A stretch of 64,000 bases of DNA, taken from Parashewanella spongiae. GTDB taxonomy: Bacteria; Pseudomonadota; Gammaproteobacteria; Enterobacterales; Shewanellaceae. Below the pieces are notes generated by a model that saw only the letters and a list, made by a program, of their open reading frames with translations, made no database searches and was not told where the DNA came from. The stretch covers positions 3,596,001 to 3,660,000 of the forward strand of contig NZ_CP037952.1 of NCBI RefSeq assembly GCF_004358345.1, read 5' to 3'. Position 1 is the stretch's first letter. The number at the start of each line of letters is the position of its first letter. The position numbers and the translations under genes were made by a program. This document shows positions 26,689 through 36,477 of the stretch, piece after piece.

Positions 26689-27501
26689 CTAACGTCCTCC
26701 AGACATAGTGCTTGGCGGCACTTTACATGTCAGTTCTAGCATATCGCACATGAGCCCTTGGGCTGAATTCCAGACTTCACCAAAGTGGGCCATGATGGGT
26801 GTTAATGTTAGCCATAGAATCAACAAACCACTGAGCATGGTGATTGGAAAACCAATTGAGAAAATATTTAATTGTGGCGCGGCACGAGTCATGACTCCAA
26901 ACGAAAGATTAATGAGTAGTAAAGCCAGAATGGCAGAAATTGACATTGTCAGCGCGGCACCAAACATATAAGAGCCCCAATAAGCCATTGCTCGATAATT
27001 AGCGATATTAATGCCATTTTCAGAGACTGGTATCGTCTCGAAGCTCGCTATGAGCATTTTGAGCATCAACAAATGGCCATCAACCGCCAAAAAAATAAAC
27101 GTAGAAAGAATCAAAAAGAAGTTACCAACAGCAGGAACTTGTTGACCTGAACCAGGATCGACCATTGAAGCAAAGCCTAAGCTGGTTTGCATACCGATGA
27201 TTTGTCCTGTTAATACAAAAGTATTCATCAGCATGAGACTCACGAACCCCATAGCAACACCAATTAATATTTGCTGTGCTGTTATAAAAACCGCTGGTAG
27301 CGAAAATAACTCAGTATTGGGCATTGGTGGAAGGATTGGCGCAATGGCGATTGTTATCGCAACTGATAACAGCAACCTCACTCTTGCAGGTGTAGTATTG
27401 GCACCAAAGATTGCCATTACCATCAACATGCTGGATATTCGAAACAAAGGCCACATATAACCAGCGATAGTCTGGTTAATCGTGCTCATCAAAATTTCCA
27501 T
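26689..27501 (-). CDS. fliR: Flagellar export protein FliR
   Basis: This 270-aa integral membrane component of the export gate core assembles with FliP and FliQ. Several hydrophobic segments span the length (MWPLFRISSMLMVMAIFGAN, GQIIGMQTSLGFASMVDP). It is spaced 2 bp from fliQ and flhB. A start four codons later (MSTINQ) is possible. Nothing is atypical. Confidence 0.94.
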   Translation of the reverse strand: MEILMSTINQTIAGYMWPLFRISSMLMVMAIFGANTTPARVRLLLSVAITIAIAPILPPMPNTELFSLPAVFITAQQILIGVAMGFVSLMLMNTFVLTGQIIGMQTSLGFASMVDPGSGQQVPAVGNFFLILSTFIFLAVDGHLLMLKMLIASFETIPVSENGINIANYRAMAYWGSYMFGAALTMSISAILALLLINLSFGVMTRAAPQLNIFSIGFPITMLSGLLILWLTLTPIMAHFGEVWNSAQGLMCDMLELTCKVPPSTMSGGR

Positions 27502-27503
27502 TA

Positions 27504-27773
27504 CTAACCAATAACCTGCGGAATACGATTAACCATTTCCACAAAAAATTCCATCATAGTGCGTACTAACCAGTGCCCAAGCATCATCAAGGCAAATAAT
27601 GTCATCAATAAACGGGGCAAAAAACTTAATGTTTGTTCGTTAATTGACGTCGCGGCTTGAAACACAGCAACAACAAGACCAATCCCTAAGCCCGGTAAAA
27701 TGATAACTGACACTAAAAGTACAATAACCGATAATGCTTCACGAAAAATGTCTATAAGTGCTTCAGGAGTCAT
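27504..27773 (-). CDS. fliQ: Flagellar export protein FliQ
   Basis: This 89-aa protein has two hydrophobic helices (about 13-38 and 51-76), the standard FliQ size and topology. It begins MTPEALIDIFREAL. It forms part of the export gate with FliP and FliR, whose genes flank it. Confidence 0.95.
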   Translation of the reverse strand: MTPEALIDIFREALSVIVLLVSVIILPGLGIGLVVAVFQAATSINEQTLSFLPRLLMTLFALMMLGHWLVRTMMEFFVEMVNRIPQVIG

Positions 27774-27781
27774 AAGCTTAC

Positions 27782-28525
27782 CTATAAACCAAAACTATTC
27801 GCGAGGGTTCCCATAACCAACCCCCAGCCGTCAACTAAGACAAAAAGCATAATTTTAAATGGTAATGAAACAATCATAGGAGACAGCATCATCATACCCA
27901 TTGCCATTAATATACTGGCGACTACAAGATCTAACACTAAAAAAGGGACAAAGAGCATAAAACCAATTTGAAATGCGGTTTTCAACTCACTTGTAATAAA
28001 GGCTGGGATGAGCACACTGATAGGTGCCTCTTCTGGAGAGTTAATGTTTTTATAACCTGAAATTTCAACAAATGTTTCTAGATCTGTCATTCGCGTTTGC
28101 GACAACATGAACTCCATTAAAGGCTTTTTGCCTGCATGAAAGGCTTGCTCAATGGTATAGCCATTATTCATATAAGGTTTGACACCTTGATCATAAACCT
28201 TATCGATGACCGGTGACATGATAAAGAATGTCATAAACATACTAATACCAATCAATACTTGGTTTGATGGCGTTTGTTGCAGACCAATAGCTTGTCGTAA
28301 AATTGACAAAACAACGATGATTCGAGTAAACGACGTCAGCATAATTACCATTGCAGGTAAAAAACTCAGCGCCGTCATCAATAACAAGATTTGCATTGTT
28401 ACTGAGTATTGTGTTGAACCATCGGCACCTGTGCTGACGGTAACAGCAGGTAAAATACCGTCTTGGGCAATAGCCATAGGAGAAAGTGTTAGTAAAGCAA
28501 GCAATATGTATTTAAGCAGACGCAT
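27782..28525 (-). CDS. fliP: Flagellar export protein FliP
   Basis: The 247-aa export-gate protein has a cleavable signal peptide ([20 protein letters not shown]). The conserved [19 protein letters not shown] and [20 protein letters not shown] segments are present. The frame is open 13 codons further upstream inside fliO. The ATG at 28525 is preferred for its GGGAAA ribosome site and the signal peptide. It overlaps the fliO end by 14 bp. Confidence 0.95.
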   Translation of the reverse strand: MRLLKYILLALLTLSPMAIAQDGILPAVTVSTGADGSTQYSVTMQILLLMTALSFLPAMVIMLTSFTRIIVVLSILRQAIGLQQTPSNQVLIGISMFMTFFIMSPVIDKVYDQGVKPYMNNGYTIEQAFHAGKKPLMEFMLSQTRMTDLETFVEISGYKNINSPEEAPISVLIPAFITSELKTAFQIGFMLFVPFLVLDLVVASILMAMGMMMLSPMIVSLPFKIMLFVLVDGWGLVMGTLANSFGL

Positions 28526-28901
28526 CGTTTTTCCCAGCTTTTGCTTGGCGTAATTTATTAGCAAAGGTTTCAGCTTTAACTTTTATTGGGTCTTCAATTT
28601 TATCAATAAGACTCACATTATGAGGCGTGACGCCAAGTAGATATTGTTTCCCTTCTACTTCTAGCAATACCACTTTTTCTTTTTGTCCAAGAGGTGCAAC
28701 CGCCACTGTTTTTAAGGCACCATTTGAGGAAGGTGCTAAATTAAAGCGTCGAACTATGTACGCTAAAACAAATATCACTCCTAAAACAACAAACAAGCCG
28801 CCCATCATACCCGCTAGGCTTGATACCATATCTGAACTTTCGGCGATTTTTGGAGTTTCAGCAGAGACACTTGCTATTGTTGTAATAAATAGACTGGACA
28901 T
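28512..28901 (-). CDS. fliO: Flagellar biosynthesis protein FliO
   Basis: This 129-aa small membrane protein has one transmembrane helix (about 30-50, [19 protein letters not shown]) followed by a cytoplasmic domain with [20 protein letters not shown] typical of FliO. It helps FliP assembly. A gap of 117 bp separates it from fliN, wider than the other joints in this operon. Confidence 0.9.
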   Translation of the reverse strand: MSSLFITTIASVSAETPKIAESSDMVSSLAGMMGGLFVVLGVIFVLAYIVRRFNLAPSSNGALKTVAVAPLGQKEKVVLLEVEGKQYLLGVTPHNVSLIDKIEDPIKVKAETFANKLRQAKAGKNDASA

Positions 28902-29018
28902 TACCCACCCTGTTAACAGTTATTATCTTCCTTGCTCTACTTTAGCAGAAATCCCAAGATCCAATGGTAAAGATTTTTGGAATGTAGAAAGAAAATAATC
29001 CACACTCCAATCCTCTAG

Positions 29019-29390
29019 TTACTTTAACTTCTTAATTCGCTCAGTTTGGCTGATCACATCCGTCAAACGAATACCAAACTTATCGTTTACGACAACCACT
29101 TCACCATGAGCAATCAAAGTGCCATTAACCATAACATCTAACGGTTCACCAGCAATTCTATCTAACTCAACCACTGAACCTTGATTAAGCTGTAATAAAT
29201 TGCGAATGCTGATAAAACTGCGACCGACTTCCATTGAAATCGTCACAGGAATATCAAGAATCGCATCTAAACCAGACTGATCTGCGCCTACTGAGCCTGA
29301 ATCATCTTTCAGCTCATCGAGATCAGCCGTTGTTGCAGTATCTTCAGCTTGCTCGGCCATAGCCGATGCCCAATCGTCATCTGTACTCAT
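29019..29390 (-). CDS. fliN: Flagellar motor switch protein FliN
   Basis: The 123-aa C-ring protein has a variable acidic N-terminus and the C-terminal SpoA domain (about 45-120: VTISMEVGRSFISIRNLLQL, DVMVNGTLIAHGEVVVVNDKFG). It lies 9 bp after fliM. Confidence 0.95.
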   Translation of the reverse strand: MSTDDDWASAMAEQAEDTATTADLDELKDDSGSVGADQSGLDAILDIPVTISMEVGRSFISIRNLLQLNQGSVVELDRIAGEPLDVMVNGTLIAHGEVVVVNDKFGIRLTDVISQTERIKKLK

Positions 29391-29399
29391 TACTACACC

Positions 29400-30428
29400 T
29401 TATATCTCAGAAATTTCTCGAGATTTCCCTTTATTTGTGACTAATTGTAATTCGTTTTTAGTGGTTTCTGGGCGAGGTATTTTCTCACAGATTTTCAATG
29501 CGAGATTCTCACGAGACTTACCCATCTTACATCTGAATGTAGGCAAATCTTCCACTTTCATTAATACGTGTTCTGATAACTCAATTGGAATGACATCACC
29601 AGCTTTCATGCTCATGACTGAACGCAGTGAAACCTCAGCCTCTGCAATATCGGCAGAAAAACCGACATCGACGTCCATAATTTCATCAGTTAAAGCCTGT
29701 GACCAACGCATATCTGTGTCTTGTTTATCACTTTGAACACCGGCGTCCAGCAATTCTCTAATAGGTTCAATCATTGAGTACGGCATCGTGATATGAAAAT
29801 CACCGCCACCACCATCAACTTCGATGTGAAACGAGCTAATGACAACGACTTCTGTCGGGCTGACGATATTTGCCATAGCTGGGTTAACTTCAGAGTCCAA
29901 GTAATCGAACTCAACGTCCATTATTGGTGCCCATGCCTCTTTATAATCTTCAAAAATAATTTTTAATAACAGTTGAACTATTCGACGCTCAGTTGGTGTA
30001 AATTCACGCCCTTCTATTTTTGCATGAAAACGACCGTCACCACCAAAGAAGTTATCCACCAAAATAAACACTAATCGCGCTTCCATGGTGATAAGTCCAG
30101 TGCCTTTTAGCGGACTGAAACGCACCATATTAAGACTTGTCGGAACAAATAAGCTATGAACATATTCGCCAAATTTTAGCATTTGTACGCCATTAATCGA
30201 CACTTCGGCGGTACGACGCATCATGTTGAACATGCTAATTCGTAAATGACGAGCAAATCGCTCATTCACAATTTCGAGCGTAGGCATTCGTCCACGGACG
30301 ATACGATCTTGTGACGAAAAATCATAAGTTTGGGCATTTTCATCCCCGAACTCACCTTCATCTTCTTCGACATCGTCGACCCCGTGTAATAGGGCGTCAA
30401 TTTCGTCTTGGCTTAATAAATCACTCAC
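29400..30428 (-). CDS. fliM: Flagellar motor switch protein FliM
   Basis: The 342-aa C-ring protein receives CheY-P at its N-terminus (LSQDEIDALLHG). The middle domain contacts FliG (GEYVHSLFVPTSLNMVRFSP) and the C-terminal SpoA domain pairs with FliN. It lies between fliL and fliN in the usual order. Confidence 0.96.
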   Translation of the reverse strand: MSDLLSQDEIDALLHGVDDVEEDEGEFGDENAQTYDFSSQDRIVRGRMPTLEIVNERFARHLRISMFNMMRRTAEVSINGVQMLKFGEYVHSLFVPTSLNMVRFSPLKGTGLITMEARLVFILVDNFFGGDGRFHAKIEGREFTPTERRIVQLLLKIIFEDYKEAWAPIMDVEFDYLDSEVNPAMANIVSPTEVVVISSFHIEVDGGGGDFHITMPYSMIEPIRELLDAGVQSDKQDTDMRWSQALTDEIMDVDVGFSADIAEAEVSLRSVMSMKAGDVIPIELSEHVLMKVEDLPTFRCKMGKSRENLALKICEKIPRPETTKNELQLVTNKGKSREISEI

Positions 30429-30462
30429 AGCATTGCCTTAACTTCGTCAATGTTCATACTAT

Positions 30463-30987
30463 TTACTGCATCACAAAGCCAGTAAACAAGACTCTTTCAA
30501 CTGCTTTATTGCCCATGATTGGCAACAAAGCATTTTGTACATTAATAGCCGCTTGCTGGCGTAACTCATCTTTACCCGCTTGCGTGCTTAATTTCAGGGC
30601 ATTACTGCCACTAAATGTATTCAATAATTCTGATTTCACCAGTGGTATATGCTTTTTTATACCAATCGCGTTGTCTTCACCACGCACCATTAGCTGAACT
30701 TGGATTTGCACTAACACTGAGCCATTATCGCTCGACAAGTTAAATAAAAATCGTCCCGGCATCGGTACATATATAGCTTCTTCATCACTTGGCTTTTCTT
30801 CCATCGACATTTCATCGCCGTTTTCCATTGCCATTTTTTGCTCTGATGCTGAGTCATCTCCTGATAAAAACCAAAAGGTTCCGCCACCAGCTAAAAGTAA
30901 AACTACAACCGCTACGATAATTAGCATTAATGGACTCTTTTTCTTCGGAGCTTGTTCTTCAAGCGACAGAGACTCTTCTTCAGCCAT
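30463..30987 (-). CDS. fliL: Flagellar basal-body-associated protein FliL
   Basis: This 174-aa single-pass inner membrane protein supports stator function. A short cytoplasmic tail, a membrane helix (about 19-41, LMLIIVAVVVLLLAGGGTFW) and a periplasmic domain with KHIPLVKSELLNTFSG and the C-terminal VLFTGFVMQ are typical of FliL. Confidence 0.94.
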   Translation of the reverse strand: MAEEESLSLEEQAPKKKSPLMLIIVAVVVLLLAGGGTFWFLSGDDSASEQKMAMENGDEMSMEEKPSDEEAIYVPMPGRFLFNLSSDNGSVLVQIQVQLMVRGEDNAIGIKKHIPLVKSELLNTFSGSNALKLSTQAGKDELRQQAAINVQNALLPIMGNKAVERVLFTGFVMQ

Positions 30988-31051
30988 AATTTCCTCTTAG
31001 AATTTCTTCTTGAAACCAGATATCAATAAGACAGCCGTATAGCTTACCGAA

Positions 31052-32470
31052 TTAAGCATAATAATCTATACCTGAAGCTTCAGTTGACGCTATATTCAGT
31101 ACTAACTGCTCATCATTTGTTGCAGTTTCATTCCATCCGCTATTCAAGGATGAATTACCATCTTGCTCCGAGCCTTGCCCGCCCCGCTCTTGGCTATTGT
31201 TATCATGATAAGAAATTTCACTATCCGATAACTCCATACCTTGCTCAGCTAACATATCTCTTAATCTTGGTGTCGCTTGTTCGAGCAATTCTTTTGCTCC
31301 CGGTTGCGTCACATGAAACTGAACTTGTGTTTGATCTTGCTGAACTTGAATCTTTACTAACATATGTCCGAGTTCAGGTGGATCCAAACGAATTTCAGCC
31401 TGACCAATGCCATTATTTACCATTGCGATCAGTTGTTGCTTCATTACTGGAGAAAACCGCTGGATCATCTCCTGCATTGGTGGAGTTTGTTCTCCAGCTT
31501 GCTTAAGTGATACCTGCAACTGTGGGGTGTCAACACGGCCCTCAGCCCTGTTGAGAAGGTTCATTCCACTCGTAAGCTGTGAAGAATTGTTCTGGCTATT
31601 TGAAGATGCTTTCTCCAATGAATTCAATAACTCTCCTTCATCCACTTGAAAGTCACCGTCAAGGACTTCACTGGCTACCGGTTCAGTAGCCAGTTTTATT
31701 GGGGTTTGTATTGGTGTATGTATTGGTGTTTGTTTGGCTACTTCATTAGAACCACCTTGGCTTAGATCTTTTATTACGCCAGCTTTCCCATCGACATCGC
31801 CACTGAGTGTTTTACCAAGTTCAGAATTGCTGAATGTCTTGGCAGATACATCCGTTGTACTTTCTAGAGAGCTTGATAAAGCCTGTTGTGGTGTCGATGC
31901 AGGTTCTAACTTAGGCTGAATCATTGAAGTATTTGTAGCCACGATATTTTGCGTGTCTTGCCCAGCCGTATTTATGCCGCTTTGAGGTACTTGAGCAACT
32001 TGAGTCGGAACTTCAATACTGTCAGCGCTTATTAATTCTGAATGTGATAACAAATTATCTGAAAATTCGGTTTGTGATTTTATATCCGCTTCTTTCGCTA
32101 ATTCAGTTTGTGGCAAATGCGGCAATATTTGACCGCTCACACTCGGTGACTCGTCTAAATCAGTATTATAAGATTGAGCCGCACTGATTTGTATAAGTAA
32201 TTTATCAGGTGTCGTTTCTTCTTTAACATTGCCATTACCCGATAAATCATCAGTAAGTAACTCAGAAAACGGTGTTTTTTCAGGCAGAGGTGATGGCGAA
32301 ACTTCTCGAATTGGATTTACGGATTCTTCAGCCAAAATCGTGGAAAATCCAGAGTCTAATTTATCTGACGCAGTAAGTTCGTTAACACTTGCATAGCTCT
32401 GAGTGGCCTTTGAATTACTTAGTACTAGGTTTTCTCCTGTACTTAAAATCATTTCATTAACTTGCGCCAC
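31052..32470 (-). CDS. fliK: Flagellar hook-length control protein FliK
   Basis: The 472-aa secreted ruler has a long low-complexity N-terminal and middle part (about 1-330, S/T/Q/E-rich, with a short HTPIQTPIK-type repeat). The conserved C-terminal domain (about 350-430) contains GIGQAEIRLDPPELGHMLVK. I choose the GTG at 32470, five bases after GGAGG; the open frame begins at an ATG four codons upstream that overlaps this ribosome site. The gene is now separated from fliJ by an opposite-strand gene. Confidence 0.9.
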   Translation of the reverse strand: MAQVNEMILSTGENLVLSNSKATQSYASVNELTASDKLDSGFSTILAEESVNPIREVSPSPLPEKTPFSELLTDDLSGNGNVKEETTPDKLLIQISAAQSYNTDLDESPSVSGQILPHLPQTELAKEADIKSQTEFSDNLLSHSELISADSIEVPTQVAQVPQSGINTAGQDTQNIVATNTSMIQPKLEPASTPQQALSSSLESTTDVSAKTFSNSELGKTLSGDVDGKAGVIKDLSQGGSNEVAKQTPIHTPIQTPIKLATEPVASEVLDGDFQVDEGELLNSLEKASSNSQNNSSQLTSGMNLLNRAEGRVDTPQLQVSLKQAGEQTPPMQEMIQRFSPVMKQQLIAMVNNGIGQAEIRLDPPELGHMLVKIQVQQDQTQVQFHVTQPGAKELLEQATPRLRDMLAEQGMELSDSEISYHDNNSQERGGQGSEQDGNSSLNSGWNETATNDEQLVLNIASTEASGIDYYA

Positions 32471-32482
32471 AACAACCTCCAT

Positions 32483-32664
32483 TTTGCTTATCTAGCCAAA
32501 ATCCTATTTCAGTAGATAAAATCAGCAATTCGCTTAAAGTCTCAATGATACCAATATTAAATAACGTCAATATTTGTCATTAACCGCACAAAACCAAGCA
32601 ATGTTCATGCCAAAGCCGAGTTCATGATTTGCATAACCAAACTAAAAACAATCAATGAATCACC
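32483..32664. other. Intergenic DNA upstream of fliK
   Basis: No gene is visible. A TTTGGC-N-AGCAAA sequence close to fliK looks like sigma-54 but has 8 rather than 10 bases between GG and GC, so I do not call it. Confidence 0.4.
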
Positions 32665-32704
32665 ACACCCCAGAGGGGCGAGGAATTAAACCCTGAGTGA
32701 TTAA
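32665..32704 (+). repeat. Short hairpin repeat family H, copy 1
   Basis: This roughly 40-bp sequence (CCCCAGAGGGGCGAGG, then AATTAAACCCTGAGTGATT) resembles those at 40465-40505 and 45005-45050. It is REP-like in size and hairpin form. I cannot assign it to a named family. Confidence 0.5.
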
Positions 32705-32735
32705 TATTTTTTCCTGAACTCCCGAAAGCTATCTA

Positions 32736-32758
32736 ATACCAATTACAGTAATTGGTAT
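32736..32758. repeat. Joined ends of a family B element (possible deletion footprint)
   Basis: The 23-bp near-palindrome consists of the outer left end ATACCAATTACAGTAATT fused to the outer right end GGTAT of family B with no interior. It is compatible with recombination between the two ends or with a solo target site. Confidence 0.55.
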
Positions 32759-32849
32759 AACATTTATCCAAACCATTAATTAAAGTTAACTATTAATGAC
32801 TTATATTACTTTATATCATCCACTCAATTATCAGCAATTAGGTAACACC

Positions 32850-33443
32850 ATGGCTAACCCAATAATATCAATTCCTATCAAGATAGAGCCTCAACTACAT
32901 TCAGGGCCAGCAGAGGATATCGAACCTGATATAGAATTAAAGTTTGGACCAAACAAAGCATTTATAGTTACATTCGGTTATTGCGAGGCTTGTAAAAACT
33001 CTATGAGTCTTTCTGACTTTATGGAACACAAAGATAAATGTGAAGCAATCAAATTTAAAATTAAAGAACTATTAGCCTCTTTACCAACCCCTCCATATGA
33101 AGAAAGCTGTCGACTGGAACTCATAAAACTTGCTCCTACCAACAAAGCAAAGTTCGCTAAGGCGATGGTTGAAATGAACCATTTATGGAAAAAACTAGGT
33201 GAAGAATTTAATTTGCCACCAAACAAACTCCAAGAAATTCAAGCGCAAATATTAATAAAAAGCGTAATGTCTTGCATGTCTGACACATTAGAAATCCTAA
33301 TACGCAGTGGAGTAAGCAACTCCGTGTTTATTAGCGCCAGTGCTCAAGACATCTATGCAGTTACAGAAGGGTTTATTAAAGACGGTTCACTTGAGTGTGA
33401 TGCGGGTGTCAAAGTGCTCAAAAACTTGTTAGCTCTTTCTTAG
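32850..33443 (+). CDS. Hypothetical protein with C2HC zinc-finger-like motif
   Basis: I do not recognise this 197-aa protein. Near residue 44 it has CEAC, then H and C in a C-X2-C-X11-H-X3-C pattern (GYCEACKNSMSLSDFMEHKD), suggesting a small zinc site. The helical C-terminal part (about 105-197: LWKKLGEEFNLPPNKLQEIQ) faintly recalls death-fold domains, a guess only. The ATG at 32850 follows TTAGGT. An in-frame upstream start at 32796 lacks a ribosome site. It lies between fliK and fliJ on the opposite strand, its stop overlapping the fliJ stop by 4 bp, so it is an insertion into the flagellar operon. Confidence 0.75.
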   Translation: MANPIISIPIKIEPQLHSGPAEDIEPDIELKFGPNKAFIVTFGYCEACKNSMSLSDFMEHKDKCEAIKFKIKELLASLPTPPYEESCRLELIKLAPTNKAKFAKAMVEMNHLWKKLGEEFNLPPNKLQEIQAQILIKSVMSCMSDTLEILIRSGVSNSVFISASAQDIYAVTEGFIKDGSLECDAGVKVLKNLLALS

Positions 33444-33889
33444 CGAACCTTTTTATTGCGAAAAAGTTGTTGAATGGCAAATTCATCGATAAGCTTTTGC
33501 TCAGATTTAGCTTCTGTCACTTGTTGTTTAACTGCTTTTTTTTCTAAAAGCATTTCAACCGCTTTTCGCTTTTGCTGTTTTTCCATCCAATATTGTTGGC
33601 GATACCCTTGTTGTTGTTCTGCTTTTTTGACTGCCTCAACTTGTTGTCCAACAGCTTGATCGATTTGACCAACAAAACGGTGAAATTGGTGATATTGAGA
33701 AGCACTCAAATTCGAACCCACTTTCCCTGACATTTGCTGCATGTACTCCAATCGATAATTATTGAGCGAGTCAAGTTGTTGGCGTGCTTTTTGGTGCTCT
33801 GATTTTGCCGAGCGTAATTGCAAACTTGCTTGCTCTTCAGCGTCTTTAGCGAGTTGTAGTACAAGTTGCAGCGGGTCTTTTTTCACCAT
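33440..33889 (-). CDS. fliJ: Flagellar export chaperone FliJ
   Basis: This 149-aa, almost entirely coiled-coil protein rich in Q, K and E acts with the FliI ATPase in export. It begins MVKKDPLQLVLQLAKDAEEQ as in other FliJ proteins. It normally follows fliI directly. Here a 363-bp family B element lies between them. Confidence 0.9.
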   Translation of the reverse strand: MVKKDPLQLVLQLAKDAEEQASLQLRSAKSEHQKARQQLDSLNNYRLEYMQQMSGKVGSNLSASQYHQFHRFVGQIDQAVGQQVEAVKKAEQQQGYRQQYWMEKQQKRKAVEMLLEKKAVKQQVTEAKSEQKLIDEFAIQQLFRNKKVR

Positions 33890-33906
33890 TAATTTAAGCC
33901 TTATTT

Positions 33907-34269
33907 ATACCAATTACAGTAATTAATCTCTCACTCAGCAAAATCTAAAGGGTTTCAGTGCAAGGCACAAGCTCGAAGTACTATATTCCCTACGGCCGCC
34001 ATACAAAACTGGCGTTCAACGCACTTAGTGCTTTTGTCGGGATAATTCAAGTGCTTGTAACGCAGTAATGGAACCCTTTAGCCTTGCCCTTCGGGAGCTT
34101 GTATGTGCTCACTTTGGTTTATAAAGAATACTTCTCAAAATTGTCTTGACGTAGCAATGTAATAACGACAGCTTTGTATGTTGGTAACAACTATGCCTTC
34201 ATCTATTTCGATTGTACTTTGAACACATACATAGCTCTGAGCTGGGAATTTAATTACTGTAATTGGTAT
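33907..34269 (+). repeat. Repeat family B, copy 5, between fliI and fliJ
   Basis: The full element has both ends (ATACCAATTACAGTAATTAA and TTTAATTACTGTAATTGGTAT). Its last base coincides with the final base of the fliI stop codon (34269-34271 on the minus strand). It carries extra interior sequence shared with the copy at 182-467. It fills the whole gap 33890-34268. Confidence 0.82.
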
Positions 34270-35606
34270 TACTTACACTGCGCCGCAAGTTGATTCAACA
34301 TCGTGGCGCAATCATTAAAACTGATCGCATCGCGCATGCCTTGTCTCAAAAAAGCATTCATGGCAGGTTGTAACCGAATCGCATTATCTAATTGAGGATC
34401 ACTACCTTGGGTATAAGCGCCAATTGATATCAAATCACGATTTTGCTGATAATGAGAATACATTTGTTTCACTTTACGCGTGCTATCAAGATGCTGTTCA
34501 TCAACAACCATAGGTGCGACACGACTGATACTCGCTTCAATATCAATTGCAGGGTAATGCCCTGAATCAGCGAGTGTGCGAGATAATACGATATGACCAT
34601 CTAAAATGGCTCGTGAAGCGTCTGCAATAGGATCTTGTTGATCATCACCTTCTGTTAGCACGGTATAAAATGCTGTGATTGACCCTTGGTTTACACTGCC
34701 ATTTCCGGCTCGCTCAACCAACTTAGGCAGTTTCGCAAATACTGAAGGCGGATAGCCTTTAGTAGCGGGCGGCTCTCCTACCGCTAAAGCAATTTCACGT
34801 TGAGCTTGGGCATACCTTGTTAAACTATCCATTAATAATAAAACGTTGTAGCCAAGATCACGAAAATACTCGGCGATTCTGGTGGATGTTTCACAGGCTC
34901 GTAAACGCACAAGTGGAGATGTATCAGCTGGCGCGGCAACAACAACGGCACGTGCGCGACCTTCTGGCCCTAATATTTCTTCGATAAACTCTTTTACTTC
35001 TCGGCCACGTTCGCCAACTAACCCAACGACAATAATGTCTGCGGTTGTGCCGCGAGTCATCATCCCTAACAGCACACTCTTACCGACACCGGAGCCAGCA
35101 AATAACCCCATCCGCTGCCCTTTTCCGACAGTAAGCATGGCGTTAATTGCACGTACACCAACATCGAGAGGTTCTTCGATTGCTTTACGGGATAGTGGAT
35201 TTATTGCAGGGCTATGAGCCGAAGCTTGTTCAGTTGAATTTAATGCACCTAACCCGTCAATGGGTTGACCGCTGCCATCCAATACTCGGCCTAATAGTGA
35301 CAATCCTACATTCAGATTGGCTTTAGCGCCTAAGGGAACAACTCTCGCACCAGGTAATACTCCGCGCAACTCATCAACAGGCATCAAATAAAGGAGCTCG
35401 TTTTCAAATCCAATAACTTCGGCTGTAAGCTCGCCTTCCATTGTTTCTATTGAGCACAAGCTGCCAACGGGTGCTGTGCAACCACTTGCTTCCAGCGTTA
35501 GCCCGACAACTCTAACTAATTGCCCACTCGCGACAGCACGAAAAGGAGTAACACGTTTTTGATGCGCTTCTAATTTATTAAGAAGGTTCTGAGGACGACT
35601 GTTCAT
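34269..35606 (-). CDS. fliI: Flagellar export ATPase FliI
   Basis: The 445-aa F1-like ATPase energises flagellar export. The P-loop is [12 protein letters not shown] near residue 165, with [13 protein letters not shown] and [16 protein letters not shown]. The frame is open 36 codons upstream in fliH. ATG-ATG at 35609/35606 follows TTGGAG, and I take 35606. It overlaps the fliH end by about 29 bp. The C-terminus ends QLAAQCK at the boundary of a repeat element, so the last residues could have been changed by the insertion. Confidence 0.94.
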   Translation of the reverse strand: MNSRPQNLLNKLEAHQKRVTPFRAVASGQLVRVVGLTLEASGCTAPVGSLCSIETMEGELTAEVIGFENELLYLMPVDELRGVLPGARVVPLGAKANLNVGLSLLGRVLDGSGQPIDGLGALNSTEQASAHSPAINPLSRKAIEEPLDVGVRAINAMLTVGKGQRMGLFAGSGVGKSVLLGMMTRGTTADIIVVGLVGERGREVKEFIEEILGPEGRARAVVVAAPADTSPLVRLRACETSTRIAEYFRDLGYNVLLLMDSLTRYAQAQREIALAVGEPPATKGYPPSVFAKLPKLVERAGNGSVNQGSITAFYTVLTEGDDQQDPIADASRAILDGHIVLSRTLADSGHYPAIDIEASISRVAPMVVDEQHLDSTRKVKQMYSHYQQNRDLISIGAYTQGSDPQLDNAIRLQPAMNAFLRQGMRDAISFNDCATMLNQLAAQCK

Positions 35607-36477
35607 CATTTGACTCCAACAGACCTTGATCTTGTGATTGCAGCTTCGACGCTTTTTCAATCTCGTCAGACAGAGCCGTTTGCAGCTGCTTTTCAAGTTG
35701 ATGCTGCTGTTCAAGTAAAGCGGCTAACACCGCTTCACTTCGACTCGCTAAGCGCATATCAACATTTGAACGTTGGCTTGAAACAAAGCAATCACCGGCT
35801 TGCAAAGATGGGTCTGATTCAATAATCCATTGATTACGCTCTAACTGAGCCGCTGAATAAGCTTGTTCAACTAAGTTGGCATCATCTGGGTGCAGACGGA
35901 TCACAACTTCTTGTTTTTTGACAGGCAAAGCTTCAACACCTTGTCGAAGCACACTTAAAATATGCTCAGGATGAGTTTTAATCTCACTGCCTACAATAGC
36001 CTTAGCTAAGTTGGTTGACAGTGCAAGTAGACATGCTTCGACTTGGGTATCAATCACCGATAACGGCTGCTCAATTTGAGTGACAATTTTTTCCAGCTTT
36101 GTTAACAAATCAGCTGAGTCTGCTAACCCTTGCTCCAAGCCTTGTTGTTTACCTTGCTCAAAGCCTTCTTCATGACCCTGTGCTAAGCCATCTAACCGAC
36201 CTTTTTCTAGACCTTCATTCTTACCTTGTTCGAACCCTTGCTCACGAGCTTCTGCTTCGGCTTCTTTCTGAAGGTGTTCAATGTCCGCGAGGGTTGGTGG
36301 CGCAATATACTCATCATGTTCAGTTTCTTGCTCTGAAGATGAGTAGCGACCAAATAAATTTGCGTCAACATTCGTGGTTTGCGTTACATCAGGTAATTGC
36401 CATTGCTGGAATTCATTATTGGCTGCTGCACTGTCATTTAAATCAATAGATTCAGGCTCAACACTAGAGGAACTCAT
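35578..36477 (-). CDS. fliH: Flagellar export ATPase regulator FliH
   Basis: The 299-aa protein binds and inhibits FliI and links it to the C-ring. Residues about 85-130 show the FliH glycine-spaced repeat ([36 protein letters not shown]), a GxxxG helix. The C-terminal domain (about 150-260) has [15 protein letters not shown]. The start at 36477 has GGAGG just upstream and overlaps fliG by 14 bp. Confidence 0.93.
   Translation of the reverse strand: MSSSSVEPESIDLNDSAAANNEFQQWQLPDVTQTTNVDANLFGRYSSSEQETEHDEYIAPPTLADIEHLQKEAEAEAREQGFEQGKNEGLEKGRLDGLAQGHEEGFEQGKQQGLEQGLADSADLLTKLEKIVTQIEQPLSVIDTQVEACLLALSTNLAKAIVGSEIKTHPEHILSVLRQGVEALPVKKQEVVIRLHPDDANLVEQAYSAAQLERNQWIIESDPSLQAGDCFVSSQRSNVDMRLASRSEAVLAALLEQQHQLEKQLQTALSDEIEKASKLQSQDQGLLESNDEQSSSEPS

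Noticed and set aside
32490-32515. Sigma-54 promoter before fliK
   Set aside because: GG and GC are separated by 8 bases, not 10.
33907-34269. Complete insertion sequence with transposase
   Set aside because: No open frame of meaningful length exists inside; like all the repeat elements in the window it is non-coding.
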